Positions 33,677-42,494 of a stretch of 64,000 bases of DNA are shown here, one piece after another. Below the pieces are notes generated by a model. It was not told where the DNA came from, ran no database searches, and worked only from the letters and a program-made list of their open reading frames with translations. Source of the DNA: Oryzomonas sagensis (GTDB taxonomy: Bacteria; Desulfobacterota; Desulfuromonadia; Geobacterales; Pseudopelobacteraceae); assembly GCF_008802355.1 (NCBI RefSeq), contig NZ_VZRA01000004.1:1-64000 (forward strand). The letters are read 5' to 3'. A program made the position numbers and the translations under genes. Within the stretch, counting starts at the first letter, position 1; every line of letters begins with the position of its first letter.

Positions 33677-34125
33677 GGCAGAGTGCGCCCGTAGTGCATG
33701 AGACATACGGCGTCGGCCATCCCGTCATGGGGCTTTCGGCATCCCTTTGGCACTAGGTTGATCTCCGGGTAAAGGTTCTCCGCAACCTGTATTGCGGCGT
33801 CCTTACTTTTGTCGGTCCCGGCCAGTACCACCTTCTTCCACGCTTGCGGAGTAGGCTCGATAATCTCGGCTCCAAGGGCCGTGAGGATTCCAAGCACCTC
33901 ACCATACCCTTTACCAAATTTAAACGTGCTGGCGACGCCCTGTTTCGGCATGGAGTGGACAGACTCGACAACAGCCTTGAGTTTTGCGCCGGCAAGGTTG
34001 TCTCTCAAAAGCTGGTAAAGCTGTTTCCGCGTCGCTGGCATAGGATGTGATTTGACCGATTCTCCATTGTCCCAACACCACGCCACGCCCCCCTTGATGC
34101 CGGGGTCAATCCCCAAAATAATCAT
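33673..34125 (-). CDS. RuvC-like Holliday-junction resolvase
   Basis: 150 aa, RNase H fold. LGIDPGIKGGVAW gives the first catalytic Asp, AVVESVHSMP a catalytic Glu, and KPHDGMADAVCLMHYG the C-terminal acidic pair. FKFGKGYGEVLGIL matches the RuvC DNA-contact helix. It would resolve recombination intermediates before packaging, along with the ERF/exonuclease genes. Confidence 0.8.
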   Translation of the reverse strand: MIILGIDPGIKGGVAWCWDNGESVKSHPMPATRKQLYQLLRDNLAGAKLKAVVESVHSMPKQGVASTFKFGKGYGEVLGILTALGAEIIEPTPQAWKKVVLAGTDKSKDAAIQVAENLYPEINLVPKGCRKPHDGMADAVCLMHYGRTLP

Positions 34126-34157
34126 CCTTCTCCCCCTTCCGCCGTGGTGGGTGATTG

Positions 34158-34409
34158 TTAAATACCCATCTGCCTTTTTAAATCAGCTACTACCTCAGAA
34201 GCCGTTTCAGATGTCTGCTCGTCAAAAACTTGTGCCATAGCCGACCACCCCTTATCAGTGTCCTTCCCGTTGATTGCCATGGAACAGACGCCCAACCCTT
34301 CGGGTGCAAAGTAATATCTGAGTTCAGGTGCGCCATCATCCCCGCTATCAAGTTTAACGAGTATCTGGCCGTGCTCTTGCGTTTCAAAAAGCTTCGCAAA
34401 CTTTTGCAT
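34158..34409 (-). CDS. 83-aa early protein, unknown
   Basis: Start MQKFAKLFETQEHGQILVKL. Beta-rich first half (ELRYYFAPEGLGVCSM), helical end (ETASEVVADLKRQMGI). An AAGGAG-like site precedes the ATG. No family recognised. Confidence 0.6.
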   Translation of the reverse strand: MQKFAKLFETQEHGQILVKLDSGDDGAPELRYYFAPEGLGVCSMAINGKDTDKGWSAMAQVFDEQTSETASEVVADLKRQMGI

Positions 34410-34457
34410 ATTATTTCTCCTTAAAATATTGACGGGATACCGTTGGGATATTTGCGG

Positions 34458-34637
34458 TCAAGCCCCACGCCGTTCGCGCCCGACCTCTTTGACCGCGTAC
34501 CCGATAGATGCGATTGTTGAGGTAGCACCCATAAATGCGAACGTCCACCCCCACATCATGTAGCCAAAACCAAATCCAAGAACGGATGATATAACCCACA
34601 GCACTGCTATAATTTCCTCTGCATGGCTTTTACTCAT
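34458..34637 (-). CDS. 59-aa two-helix membrane protein
   Basis: ATG at 34637 with AGGAG upstream. Two hydrophobic segments (about residues 8-27 and 31-46) and a basic tail (VKEVGRERRGA). Phage early membrane proteins of this kind include exclusion proteins and lysis helpers. The role is unknown. Confidence 0.6.
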   Translation of the reverse strand: MSKSHAEEIIAVLWVISSVLGFGFGYMMWGWTFAFMGATSTIASIGYAVKEVGRERRGA

Positions 34638-34673
34638 TCTCTTCTCCTTTCTCCCATCAGGGCGGGGGTTGGG

Positions 34674-35315
34674 TTACAGGGTATTCAGATACTCCATCAA
34701 TTGCCGCCCGATCCATTCGGTGTATGCCGGCGGGATCGCTTGGGCCAGACCTTTGCCGTTCATCCAGTCTATTCCCATTGCCTCGCGCCATTCCGCCGTG
34801 CTGAACTGAGTAATGCCGTCTCTCAAACTTCTGCCGCCAGCATTGCCGTATACCCCTATCGCCCTTTTCCGGTGGTCGCAACATGGCACCAGCCCAACAT
34901 CAAAAGAGGTTTCAAAGTAACGGTGCCGTTGTAAATCTGCTGCTGTAATGCCAAGCCCAAACATAGTCCCGCAAAGCATGAGTTGAGCCTTGAGGGGAGA
35001 GCCCGGAACATTTTCTATTACGAACGGCTTACCTATCTTTTTGAGCAATCCCCGGGTCGCACCAACAAAGTCAGGATGCCCATCTTTGTATTTTGGCATT
35101 GTCTTCATGGCGGTGTATGCTTGGCACGGTGGGCTTGCATGGATAGCGTCGAACTCATGCCCGTGGGCCGCTAAATATTCCAATGCATCCCCCTGAATGA
35201 ATCGAAAGGGGTAGCGGGGCTGTGGGTTGATATCTACGCCCGTCACGTCGAATCCGGCACGGTGGTAGCCCATTCCCGCCCCGCCTTGGCAACAAAATAA
35301 ATCGAGAAGTTTCAC
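34674..35315 (-). CDS. Phage cytosine-5 DNA methyltransferase-like protein
   Basis: 213 aa, GTG start overlapping the upstream stop (GTGA). Motif I LLDLFCCQGGAGMGYHRAGF, motif IV ASPPCQAY with the catalytic Cys, and motif VI-like FVIENVPGSP are present. The protein lacks a sizeable target-recognition domain, which agrees with the compact Dcm-like enzymes of phages. No partner restriction enzyme is encoded, so it is an orphan methylase that may protect phage DNA. Confidence 0.8.
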   Translation of the reverse strand: MKLLDLFCCQGGAGMGYHRAGFDVTGVDINPQPRYPFRFIQGDALEYLAAHGHEFDAIHASPPCQAYTAMKTMPKYKDGHPDFVGATRGLLKKIGKPFVIENVPGSPLKAQLMLCGTMFGLGITAADLQRHRYFETSFDVGLVPCCDHRKRAIGVYGNAGGRSLRDGITQFSTAEWREAMGIDWMNGKGLAQAIPPAYTEWIGRQLMEYLNTL

Positions 35316-37822
35316 GCCGCCTCCATGAAGTCGAACAGGGTGGGCATGGCCATCTCTTCCTCGGCCGCTTTCAAGTACCCGACGCCGTCCCGGAAATAAT
35401 CGTGGTTCAGTTCGATGCCGTACCCCCGGCGCCCGAGTTTGAGGGCCATGTACGGCACCGTCATGATGCCGCCGAACGGGTCCATGACCACATCGCCTTT
35501 GTTGCTGTACCTGGTGATGATCCTCTCCACGATATCCAACTGCAGGGGGCAGACGTGAAGTTGCCGCCCTTTCATGCTTTGAGCGGTGTTGAGGGTCCGC
35601 ATGCGGTTAATATCGTCCCAAATATCGCTGTTGATTGACGCTGGCGCCGCCACCATGAAAATCTTTGGCAGCTTGCCGCTTTCCTCCAGGCGCTGCACCA
35701 TGGCCAGGTGCTCGTGGTAATTGTAAATGCTGTCCCGGCTGTACTTGCGGTAGGCCGCCTGGAAGGCCCCGCCGTCGATGGGGAGCGCGGCAATCTCGTC
35801 AGGGGTGAGCAACCGGTCCCCGGAGCTCCTCCAGTGAGCATGAGCATCCAACTGCCACCTGGAACATGGGTATTCCTCCTTGCTCTTCACCACCGGCACA
35901 TCGGCATAGGCGGTGGATTTGTCAGAAGGGAGTTTACGAAACAGGAGGATGTATTCCGGGCAGCCCACTCCCATTTTAGAGCCGTCCTTGCACTGTTCCG
36001 TCCATCCCAGGCGGTAGGTCTGGTTGTTTTCCCTCACCACGTCCGTGTCCACAGTGATCATCCCGATCTTCTTGAAGCCGTGCCGCTGGAAGTGCAGGCT
36101 CGTCTCCTCGTGGAAGGAATCGCAGGTCGGCATGCCGTCGCCGGTCGTGTTGCCGAACAGGATGCGGTCTTTGACGTGGATCGCGGCAATGCGGCCCGGC
36201 TGGAGTATCCGAAGCAACTGCGGGGTGAGGAAATCCATCTGCGCCCAAAAATGAGGATTGCCGCTGGTGTGGCCAAAGTCGTTGTACGAGGGGGTGTACT
36301 CGTAATGGTTGGCGAACGGGATGCTGGTGCAGATCAGGCCGACGCTGTTGTCCGGCATCCTGGTGGTTTCCTCAACGCAGTCATTATTGACCGCGGTAAA
36401 AAGGTCGGTTTTGATTTCCACGCGCTTTACTCCTATGTGACGCTGCAGGACGCCCTCTTTCCCAGCGGCCGACAGCCCGTATTTTTTGATGATTGCAATC
36501 ATCTTTTCGACCATGCGGTCATGCTGCGTCCACTTCCGTTTCAGGTCCTCCAGGATGGCCCGCTCGGATTCCGTATAGATCACGTCGATGCGGACCTGGT
36601 TCGGCTGCATGAAACGATAGATTCGGTAGATGGCCTGAATGAAATCGTGGAACTTGTGATCGATGCCGACGAATATTGCCCGATGGCAGTGGCGCTGGAA
36701 GTTCCCCCCGGCAGCGCTGATGCTTTTCTTGGTAGCCATGCGGGGGATTATGCCGTTGGCAAAATCATGGAGACGTTCGGCGCGCTCTTCCAAGTCTCCA
36801 GTCCCGGTGATGATAGCCACATCCTCAATGGTGTGTTTGATCTCGTCACGTTCGCTGTCCTGGTCATGCCAGATCAGGTAATGGTCATCCGGCGCCTCGT
36901 TGATAATCTCAGCGGCCTTGGCAATGCGCTGAACCATACTGTCCCGTTTCTCTTTGGCGGCCGCCGGCAAGCCACCGGAACTGGCATCCCGGTACAGCTT
37001 CATCTGCCCGTCGCGCTCGGCCCCGGCGCCGGCATGGTCCACCTTGATCTCGTGATACCGGATATCCATCGGCGGGAGGTCATAACCGGCATCGTCAAAG
37101 CCAAGGTCAGAGGGTTTGGTGATGAAGAGCGCCCAGGTTGACACCCACAGCCAGAATTCATCCTCTTTGTGAGGGTATAGCGTGAGGTTATTCGCCTTGC
37201 TGCTATCGCGCTGGAAGAATCTGGTCAAGGCCTGCCCGGTGTCCATCACCCCCAGGTACCCGGCGTAATGAATCAACTCTTTGTACCGGTTGGGCGAAGG
37301 AGTGGCCGTAGCAACGAACCGGTACGGTACCTGCGCGAACTTTGGCAGAAACTCTTGATACGTTTTCGAACCGAACGACCGGAGGATTGATGCTTCGTCC
37401 AGGGAGGTGACGGCGAAATAGCTCGGGTCAATATCGCCGTCGCGCACTCGCTCATAATTGGTGATCAGTACCTGCTCGGTTGATGCTTTGATCTCGGCCA
37501 TATTGCGGACGTACCGGGTCGGGAGATTGAGCAGGTTATGGGCGTCGTTGGCAAACTCCAGGCGCACGTCGAGGGGGCAAACGATAAGCGCTCGGCCGCC
37601 CTCGTGCTGTGCGATGATGCGGCAGATTTCCAGTTGCTGAATGGATTTACCCAGGCCGAACGACTCGAACAGTGCCCGGCACCCACCACGGATCGCCCAC
37701 TTTACCGCGGCGTGCTGGTGAGGTTTGAGCACCAGAGATATGGCAGAGTCAGGGACTTCAAAACCGCTCTCTTGGGCGATTTCTATTTTGCTCTTGAGGA
37801 AGTCCAGGTAGGCGTCGCTCAT
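35312..37822 (-). CDS. SNF2-type helicase fused to DNA methyltransferase
   Basis: 836 aa from the ATG at 37822 (ATGA overlap). The N-terminal half is an SF2/SNF2-like motor: LKPHQHAAVKWAI, ESFGLGKSIQQLE (Walker A), SLDEASILRSFG (DExx box), VATATPSPNRYKEL, and IYRIYRFMQPNQVR as motif VI-like. The C-terminal half is an N6/N4-type methylase: NDCVEETTRMPDNSVGLICT, then SIPF in place of the usual (D/S/N)PPY, and GDVVMDPFGGIMTVPYMALK as the SAM site. Helicase-methylase fusions occur in phages and in defence systems. Here it is probably a DNA-modifying enzyme that scans along DNA. Confidence 0.8.
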   Translation of the reverse strand: MSDAYLDFLKSKIEIAQESGFEVPDSAISLVLKPHQHAAVKWAIRGGCRALFESFGLGKSIQQLEICRIIAQHEGGRALIVCPLDVRLEFANDAHNLLNLPTRYVRNMAEIKASTEQVLITNYERVRDGDIDPSYFAVTSLDEASILRSFGSKTYQEFLPKFAQVPYRFVATATPSPNRYKELIHYAGYLGVMDTGQALTRFFQRDSSKANNLTLYPHKEDEFWLWVSTWALFITKPSDLGFDDAGYDLPPMDIRYHEIKVDHAGAGAERDGQMKLYRDASSGGLPAAAKEKRDSMVQRIAKAAEIINEAPDDHYLIWHDQDSERDEIKHTIEDVAIITGTGDLEERAERLHDFANGIIPRMATKKSISAAGGNFQRHCHRAIFVGIDHKFHDFIQAIYRIYRFMQPNQVRIDVIYTESERAILEDLKRKWTQHDRMVEKMIAIIKKYGLSAAGKEGVLQRHIGVKRVEIKTDLFTAVNNDCVEETTRMPDNSVGLICTSIPFANHYEYTPSYNDFGHTSGNPHFWAQMDFLTPQLLRILQPGRIAAIHVKDRILFGNTTGDGMPTCDSFHEETSLHFQRHGFKKIGMITVDTDVVRENNQTYRLGWTEQCKDGSKMGVGCPEYILLFRKLPSDKSTAYADVPVVKSKEEYPCSRWQLDAHAHWRSSGDRLLTPDEIAALPIDGGAFQAAYRKYSRDSIYNYHEHLAMVQRLEESGKLPKIFMVAAPASINSDIWDDINRMRTLNTAQSMKGRQLHVCPLQLDIVERIITRYSNKGDVVMDPFGGIMTVPYMALKLGRRGYGIELNHDYFRDGVGYLKAAEEEMAMPTLFDFMEAA

Positions 37823-38055
37823 ATCTGCCCCGCCATCTGCCGCATGGGGGTATCGCAATACCCGGCCCTGTAGATCGCCGCCGCCTCACTACGCGTCGGG
37901 AAAAGGTGCCTCACACCCTCGCGCTTGATAGCTGTGATCAAAGCGGACTTGCTACATCCTATTTCAGCCCGGACATCAGATTGCAGCATGCCGGACAACT
38001 CTATTAATCGTTCCCGCGTCAACTTGCGGGGCTTGCGGTCGTAATGCCCTTTCAT
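37819..38055 (-). CDS. Small DNA-binding-like protein
   Basis: 78 aa. RLIELSGMLQSDVRAEIGCS, then KSALITAIKREG, reads as a helix-turn-helix, preceded by a basic start (MKGHYDRKPRKLTRER). It overlaps its neighbours on both sides by 4 bp. Confidence 0.5.
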   Translation of the reverse strand: MKGHYDRKPRKLTRERLIELSGMLQSDVRAEIGCSKSALITAIKREGVRHLFPTRSEAAAIYRAGYCDTPMRQMAGQI

Positions 38056-38438
38056 GCCGCCATCCTTTCCAGAGACTTGCGCATCATGGTTTTATGGGTG
38101 CAATACGTGTTCGTCAGCGTTTGAGGGGAGCAGATAATCCCAAACTTGGCTTTTACCCATTGGCAGATGTCGGGCCACGGGTCTGTTTCCCGCATCGTTG
38201 TTATGTCCTCAAAATGCTCCCGTACGACCTGGGCTAAAGACATTTCCGGCCGGGGCAAGATGGGGATTTCCATGCGGGGGTGATCTGCAAATAGTTCCTC
38301 ATGGTGGCCGCAGTAGATGCAACTGTATGCTGAGACAAATGGTGCTGCGTGGTCGTTTATCCTTACGAGGGAGGACGGCACCGGAGTGATCGTTATGAGG
38401 CGGTAGCCGTTCCTCCCTTTGCAATGTGGGCAATCCAT
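38052..38438 (-). CDS. Zinc-ribbon early protein, unknown
   Basis: 128 aa from the ATG at 38438 that shares a base with the NinB stop (TAATG). MDCPHCKGRNGYRL and YSCIYCGHHEEL give two Cys pairs of a zinc ribbon. A helical domain follows (LAQVVREHFEDITTM, SPQTLTNTYCTHKTMM). Likely DNA- or protein-binding. Confidence 0.6.
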   Translation of the reverse strand: MDCPHCKGRNGYRLITITPVPSSLVRINDHAAPFVSAYSCIYCGHHEELFADHPRMEIPILPRPEMSLAQVVREHFEDITTMRETDPWPDICQWVKAKFGIICSPQTLTNTYCTHKTMMRKSLERMAA

Positions 38439-38827
38439 TATTCGTAATCCCTCCATTTCACGTTGTGTTGGCACCCGAAGGCCATCGCAAATTCGATCAG
38501 TTCCGACATCTCGGAAACGCTCATTTTGGACGTATGCGCCCCGATAACCACAAAACCACCGTCTATGCCGGGTACAACCTTTAAACGCTTCAGCGAGGCG
38601 GTGAATACGTCCTTCCAATCCTCTTTGGTCAGCCTCTGCCCGTACCAGTCAACCTGCTCTGATATGTCGGTGAGCATGGCCCACATCCGGGCGTTCTGCT
38701 CGAGGTTGCGAGTGGTCTTATGCTCCCGGATATCGAGGTCATGGGCAACATCCAAGGGGAGTGCCCTGATGATCTCGATGGCCCGGTGGCGCAGGGGCTC
38801 GGATGATATGGTGAGTTTCTGCTTCAT
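38438..38827 (-). CDS. ninB: NinB-like recombination protein
   Basis: 129 aa. RNLEQNARMWAMLTDISEQV, LTKEDWKDVFTASLKRLKVV and PGIDGGFVVIGAHTSKMSVS match lambda NinB (Orf), a single-stranded-DNA-binding recombination mediator that can replace RecFOR functions. It lies directly after the exonuclease gene (ATGA overlap), giving a complete ERF-exonuclease-NinB module. Confidence 0.9.
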   Translation of the reverse strand: MKQKLTISSEPLRHRAIEIIRALPLDVAHDLDIREHKTTRNLEQNARMWAMLTDISEQVDWYGQRLTKEDWKDVFTASLKRLKVVPGIDGGFVVIGAHTSKMSVSEMSELIEFAMAFGCQHNVKWRDYE

Positions 38828-39447
38828 GCCCGCAGCGCCCTGAGGTCGGCAATCATCTGGTCAACGGAAGAGTTGAAAGCGACAACGGCGGCCTCCATCT
38901 TCTGAATCTCGCCATCATCCCGGCGGAAACGCACAACGAACAATTGCATTTCTTCGGGCAAGCGCGGGTCGTAGGAAACGAAATCCACCCATTTCCGGCC
39001 AGTACAGGCGAGTTGCCATGTCATCTGCGGTATGTATTGAGCGGGAGGTTCACCGCCCAACAGGTAATCAATGTGCGTTGCCGTGTTTGGACATTTGATC
39101 TCCACCAGCCCATCATCCCCCACCAGCCCATCCGGGCTTGCCCCGGCCATCGGGATTGTTGGGTGATCGATAAAGGCAACCTGCTCCACCGTGACGCCCT
39201 TCAAAAACTCGTAGCACTCACGGGCGAACGGTTCCAACTCGGTCCCGCGCTGCATGGCGGCATTGGTATAGGTTTCCTCCATAGCGCCGGTGAGACGCTC
39301 GCACACCAACTGCGCCCGATAGTTCCGAACCCCAGCCGATTCCGCGCTGCCCCGTCCCTTGCTCATTACGTCAGCCACTTTGGAGGCCGTGACCTTGCCG
39401 AGACGCATCTGAAACCATTCGGGCGTACCCTGCTGGATATCCATCAC
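38824..39447 (-). CDS. YqaJ/lambda-exonuclease-type recombination nuclease
   Basis: 207 aa. The PD-(D/E)xK core is clear: GTPEWFQMRLGKVTASKVAD at the start, then GASPDGLVGDDGLVEIKCPN with catalytic Asp, Glu and Lys. It degrades one strand to make tails for the annealing protein encoded next to it. The start may be the GTG at 39447 or the ATG three bases on. Confidence 0.9.
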   Translation of the reverse strand: MMDIQQGTPEWFQMRLGKVTASKVADVMSKGRGSAESAGVRNYRAQLVCERLTGAMEETYTNAAMQRGTELEPFARECYEFLKGVTVEQVAFIDHPTIPMAGASPDGLVGDDGLVEIKCPNTATHIDYLLGGEPPAQYIPQMTWQLACTGRKWVDFVSYDPRLPEEMQLFVVRFRRDDGEIQKMEAAVVAFNSSVDQMIADLRALRA

Positions 39448-40145
39448 GCCCCCCGTTTCTTTTCGAGCATCTTTACGGCACTGGCAAATTTGGCAGCGGG
39501 GAGATACTTCACGGCGTCAATTTTCCAGTACACGCAAAATTTTGCCACGTCCGCCCCCACATTCTCGATCAGGGTGAGCAGGTCGCTTGCCTGGGCCTCG
39601 GTGATAATCGGGGCGTCATCTTTTTTACCGGCCCCGTTGCCGTCATCGTCCATGTCCCGACTTGAGAGCCCGAGGATTGCATAGAGGGTGTAGCGTTCGA
39701 GGTAGGAGACCGTCGACCCGATAGCTTGGATTGCGTTCTTGCTGCCGCTAGTGTCAGGGGAAGAGGACAAACTGGTTGACTCCGAATGCCCCATACGATG
39801 CGTGACGGTGCATTCAACGGTGATAAGGTTACCGTCCTGCCGTGTCTTCCATTGGTGGGACAGGCCGAATTGAGAAAGCAAAGGTTGTATGGCTTCGATG
39901 GACTCCGAAAGGCCCGCATATTTGATATTGTGGCCGGTACGAGTCTTGGCAATCGCCGGGGCTTTCTCCCGGAAATTTGCCATGGCATCGTTATATGCTT
40001 TCCGCGCCTCATTCGCCTCATAGCGAAGTTGCAGGTCGAAAAGCTGCTGCATCTGGTCAATACTCGCGTTCGAATGCTGCGCTCTCACGATTAGGTCCAT
40101 CGGTGTGATTGATGCTGCCGGTATCGTGGTTATTTCATTATCCAT
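39444..40145 (-). CDS. erf: ERF-family single-strand annealing protein
   Basis: 233 aa from the ATG at 40145, which overlaps the upstream stop by 8 bp and has AAGGAGG 7 nt upstream. YNDAMANFREKAPAIAKTRT, NIKYAGLSESIEAIQPLLSQ, FGLSHQWKTRQDGN and AIGSTVSYLERYTLYAILGL match P22 Erf-type recombinases. It anneals single strands in phage recombination and in genome circularisation. Confidence 0.9.
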   Translation of the reverse strand: MDNEITTIPAASITPMDLIVRAQHSNASIDQMQQLFDLQLRYEANEARKAYNDAMANFREKAPAIAKTRTGHNIKYAGLSESIEAIQPLLSQFGLSHQWKTRQDGNLITVECTVTHRMGHSESTSLSSSPDTSGSKNAIQAIGSTVSYLERYTLYAILGLSSRDMDDDGNGAGKKDDAPIITEAQASDLLTLIENVGADVAKFCVYWKIDAVKYLPAAKFASAVKMLEKKRGA

Positions 40146-40479
40146 TCGAGGCCTCCTTCTGCGGCTCTTCCGTATCCCCGGCGTTGAGTTCGGCAAGGTG
40201 AGCGATTTCTTTATCAATGCCCATAAGCGCGGCGGCTTGATCGTTCAAATCGCGTGCAGCACAAATGGCGGAGTAGATGGCTGCTTGGACTGCTAAATAT
40301 TTAGTCGGGCCGTGACCGTGACAGTTGATGTATTCCCCGACCTGAAAACTAAGTTGGCATCCATAACGGTTATCGGGGTCATCATTGCCAGGATAAATCC
40401 GACCAATATCCCGCCCATCTACGATGATTCGCTCCTCTATCGCATGCGTTGGTCTTGAGGGTTGCAAAATTACGTTCAT
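40138..40479 (-). CDS. 113-aa early protein, unknown
   Basis: Start MNVILQPSRPTHAIEERIIV, beta-rich (YGCQLSFQVGEYINCHGHGP) followed by an Ala-rich helix and an acidic tail. Proteins with this look often precede recombination genes in phages. Function unknown. Confidence 0.55.
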   Translation of the reverse strand: MNVILQPSRPTHAIEERIIVDGRDIGRIYPGNDDPDNRYGCQLSFQVGEYINCHGHGPTKYLAVQAAIYSAICAARDLNDQAAALMGIDKEIAHLAELNAGDTEEPQKEASNG

Positions 40480-40518
40480 GTGGTATTCTCCTTCGTGACC
40501 TCCAAAGTCACTGTTGTT

Positions 40519-40550
40519 GATCGAGCCGTGCTAGCGGCTCTTTCTTTTTT
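40519..40550 (+). terminator. Plus-strand terminator-like hairpin
   Basis: GAGCCG and CGGCTC enclose a 6-nt loop, and the plus strand then runs TTTCTTTTTT. No plus-strand gene ends here. It would stop antisense transcription entering the repeat gene. On the minus strand it lacks a T-run. Confidence 0.5.
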
Positions 40551-42081
40551 AGTACTCAGCAGACCACTCCACATCGGCAGGAAGTCCGAAACTCGCCGCC
40601 TTCGCCTTCCAACAGTCCTTTTCCTGAGTTTCAAGATAGTATTCCCGGCCTCCGCTGGGACAATGGCAATTCAGGTAACGGAACGGCTGCCGTATACCCG
40701 GCAGTTTGAAACTGACGATCCGCATGGGGTATCCGTGGCCGTCATCTGCGACCTCGTGGATTACCTCCAAACCATCCAACCCCGCCATTTTGGACTTATC
40801 CATCACCTCATACGCTACCCGGCGTTGTTCCATGTTGTCGATTGCGAATACCTGAGGAGCGGAAATTGACCCGTCGGAGATTGATCTCCAAAGGTTCACA
40901 TCGTCGAACCTGACGCCATGAATGAAGTACAGACCCCATCCATCAGGGTACTTGATCGCCATGTCTGATAATGAGTGCAGGCGACCTTGATTATCCTTTT
41001 CAGCCCTGGTCGGGCGGGCGCAGACCATAACGAAGTCCCGATTGGGCCAGATATAGTTGACCGATTCGCAGACCTTGCGATAAGCGGTAGCGCGATCTAC
41101 AATATCTTTCGCCAGCTTGAGCTTGCAGACATCCATGAAAAAAGCGACGAAGGCCACGCCCCACCACCATCCGCCTACCCAGAACTGGCCACCGATCCAG
41201 TAATGCCAAGAGATCGAGACTCCGGCTTTATTGGCAATATTGGCAGCTGATTGGACCGCGCCACCGACCGCGCCACCGACCGCGACATCGACCGCGTCAC
41301 GGACCGCGTCACCGACCGCGACACCGACCGCGCCATCGACCGCGACACCGACCGCGCCACCGACCGCGTCACGGACCGCGTCACCGACCGCGACATCGAC
41401 CGCGTCACGGACCGCGACACCGACCGCGCCATCGACCGCGACACCGACCGCGCCACCGACCGCGTCACGGACCGCGTCACCGACCGCGTCACCGACCGCG
41501 ACACCGACCGCGACATCGACCGCGTCACGGACCGCGTCACCGACCGCGACACCGACCGCGTCACCGACCGCGACATCGACCGCGCCACCGACCGCGACAC
41601 CGACCGCGCCATCGACCGCGCCACCGACCGCGTCACGGACCGCGCCATCGACCGCGTCACGGACCGCGTCACGGACCGCGCCATCGACCGCGTCACGGAC
41701 CGCGTCACGGACCGCGACACCGACCGCGCCATCGACCGCCCCACGGACCGCGACATCGACCGCGCCACCGACCGCGACACCGACCGCGCCACGGACCGCG
41801 TCACGGACCGCGCCACCGACCGCGTAAACGCCGCTTGCGCGGCGTTTACGCCAAATCCCCTCAGCAACTGCTGCGGCTAAAGCGCCAACGAGCGGGGAGG
41901 AAACCCGAATCACGCGGGACGGGTATGGGAGGCCGGCTTTTTCGTAGCAAATCGGCATGTGTTTGTCGAAAGTAGCCCAGTCGGTTTCGCCGGTTTTGAG
42001 ACCGATATTGATCCATTCCTGTGCGAACGCTGGCATTACGGCCTTCTGTTTTTCCGTCAATTTATCGATACGAATTGGCAT
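40549..42081 (-). CDS. DUF6745-type protein with 47 tetrapeptide repeats
   Basis: 510 aa. The N-terminal block ([20 protein letters not shown], then [15 protein letters not shown]) and the C-terminal block ([20 protein letters not shown] followed by IHGV, then [12 protein letters not shown] and [12 protein letters not shown]) follow the domain usually annotated DUF6745, whose function is unknown. In between lie 47 tandem tetrapeptides AV[GDR][GDV], from about residue 86 to residue 273, then a Trp/Gly-rich segment ([16 protein letters not shown]). Members of the family I remember also have four-residue repeats at this place, but with other residues. AAGGA precedes the ATG. The small gene immediately upstream belongs to a family that accompanies it elsewhere. 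Confidence 0.75.
   Translation of the reverse strand: MPIRIDKLTEKQKAVMPAFAQEWINIGLKTGETDWATFDKHMPICYEKAGLPYPSRVIRVSSPLVGALAAAVAEGIWRKRRASGVYAVGGAVRDAVRGAVGVAVGGAVDVAVRGAVDGAVGVAVRDAVRDAVDGAVRDAVRDAVDGAVRDAVGGAVDGAVGVAVGGAVDVAVGDAVGVAVGDAVRDAVDVAVGVAVGDAVGDAVRDAVGGAVGVAVDGAVGVAVRDAVDVAVGDAVRDAVGGAVGVAVDGAVGVAVGDAVRDAVDVAVGGAVGGAVQSAANIANKAGVSISWHYWIGGQFWVGGWWWGVAFVAFFMDVCKLKLAKDIVDRATAYRKVCESVNYIWPNRDFVMVCARPTRAEKDNQGRLHSLSDMAIKYPDGWGLYFIHGVRFDDVNLWRSISDGSISAPQVFAIDNMEQRRVAYEVMDKSKMAGLDGLEVIHEVADDGHGYPMRIVSFKLPGIRQPFRYLNCHCPSGGREYYLETQEKDCWKAKAASFGLPADVEWSAEY
41263..41826 (-). repeat. Tandem array of 47 twelve-bp units
   Basis: Unit on the minus strand: GCGGTC then (G/C)(G/A)TG(G/A/T)C. Only codons 3 and 4 vary. 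Seven of nine possible pairs occur (GG, GV, GD, DG, DV, RD, RG; never DD or RV). Higher-order copying is visible: the four-unit order GG-GV-DG-GV occurs twice, eight units (96 bp) apart. No frame on either strand contains a stop within the array. Confidence 0.95.
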
Positions 42082-42092
42082 GTCGGTTCCTT

Positions 42093-42425
42093 TCAGTCGA
42101 CGACCTGGGTCATGGACTCATGTTTGTGTTCGAACTGGCGGCGGAGCTCGTAAACACCCGCAGGCAGCTTCGCGGTCTTGATGGCGCCTTTCCCCGCGCC
42201 ATGGTCCGGGTGCAGGAGCGTGCAACCTGTAGTGGCCATCAGATAGCCAAAGACGAACTGGTCAACACCCTTGAGGTACACCGTGCCATTGCGGACATCG
42301 TGGTTATTACCGCCGCTGCCCTGCATAAGGGTTTGAGTGGAGGCCGCCTGTAACCCTTCCGGTAACTTGTCGATTTTCACCAGCGCTAAATCCCCGTGTC
42401 GAATTACTCTTGTTTTTTTAGCCAT
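42093..42425 (-). CDS. Partner protein of the DUF6745-type gene
   Basis: 110 aa. IRHGDLALVKIDKLPEGLQA at the start, TTGCTLLHPDHGAG, and a C-terminal KLPAGVYELRRQFEHKHESM then TQVVD. This matches the small family RQGDVLL...HEEH.PI.LP.G.Y.V.RQREY...VaD that I remember beside DUF6745 genes in bacteria. It ends 11 nt before the repeat gene, so the two are co-expressed. The function of the pair is unknown. Confidence 0.6.
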   Translation of the reverse strand: MAKKTRVIRHGDLALVKIDKLPEGLQAASTQTLMQGSGGNNHDVRNGTVYLKGVDQFVFGYLMATTGCTLLHPDHGAGKGAIKTAKLPAGVYELRRQFEHKHESMTQVVD

Positions 42426-42494
42426 TTGCTTGTAACCTTTCTGTGATCCCTTCGATCACCGTTTCAGGAGTGGCCCCCCTGCAAAGGGGCTTTT

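Noticed and set aside
35708-37141. 477-aa open frame opposite the SNF2-methylase gene
   Set aside because: No domain and no ribosome site; the minus-strand gene explains the bias.
41263-41826. CRISPR-like array
   Set aside because: There are no unique spacers; the units are contiguous 12-bp repeats inside a gene.
41251-41880. Long open frames on both strands through the 12-bp array (Asp-Arg-Ala-Thr or Ser-Arg repeats)
   Set aside because: They exist because the repeat contains no stop codons in any frame. Only the minus frame with flanking DUF6745-type blocks is a real protein.
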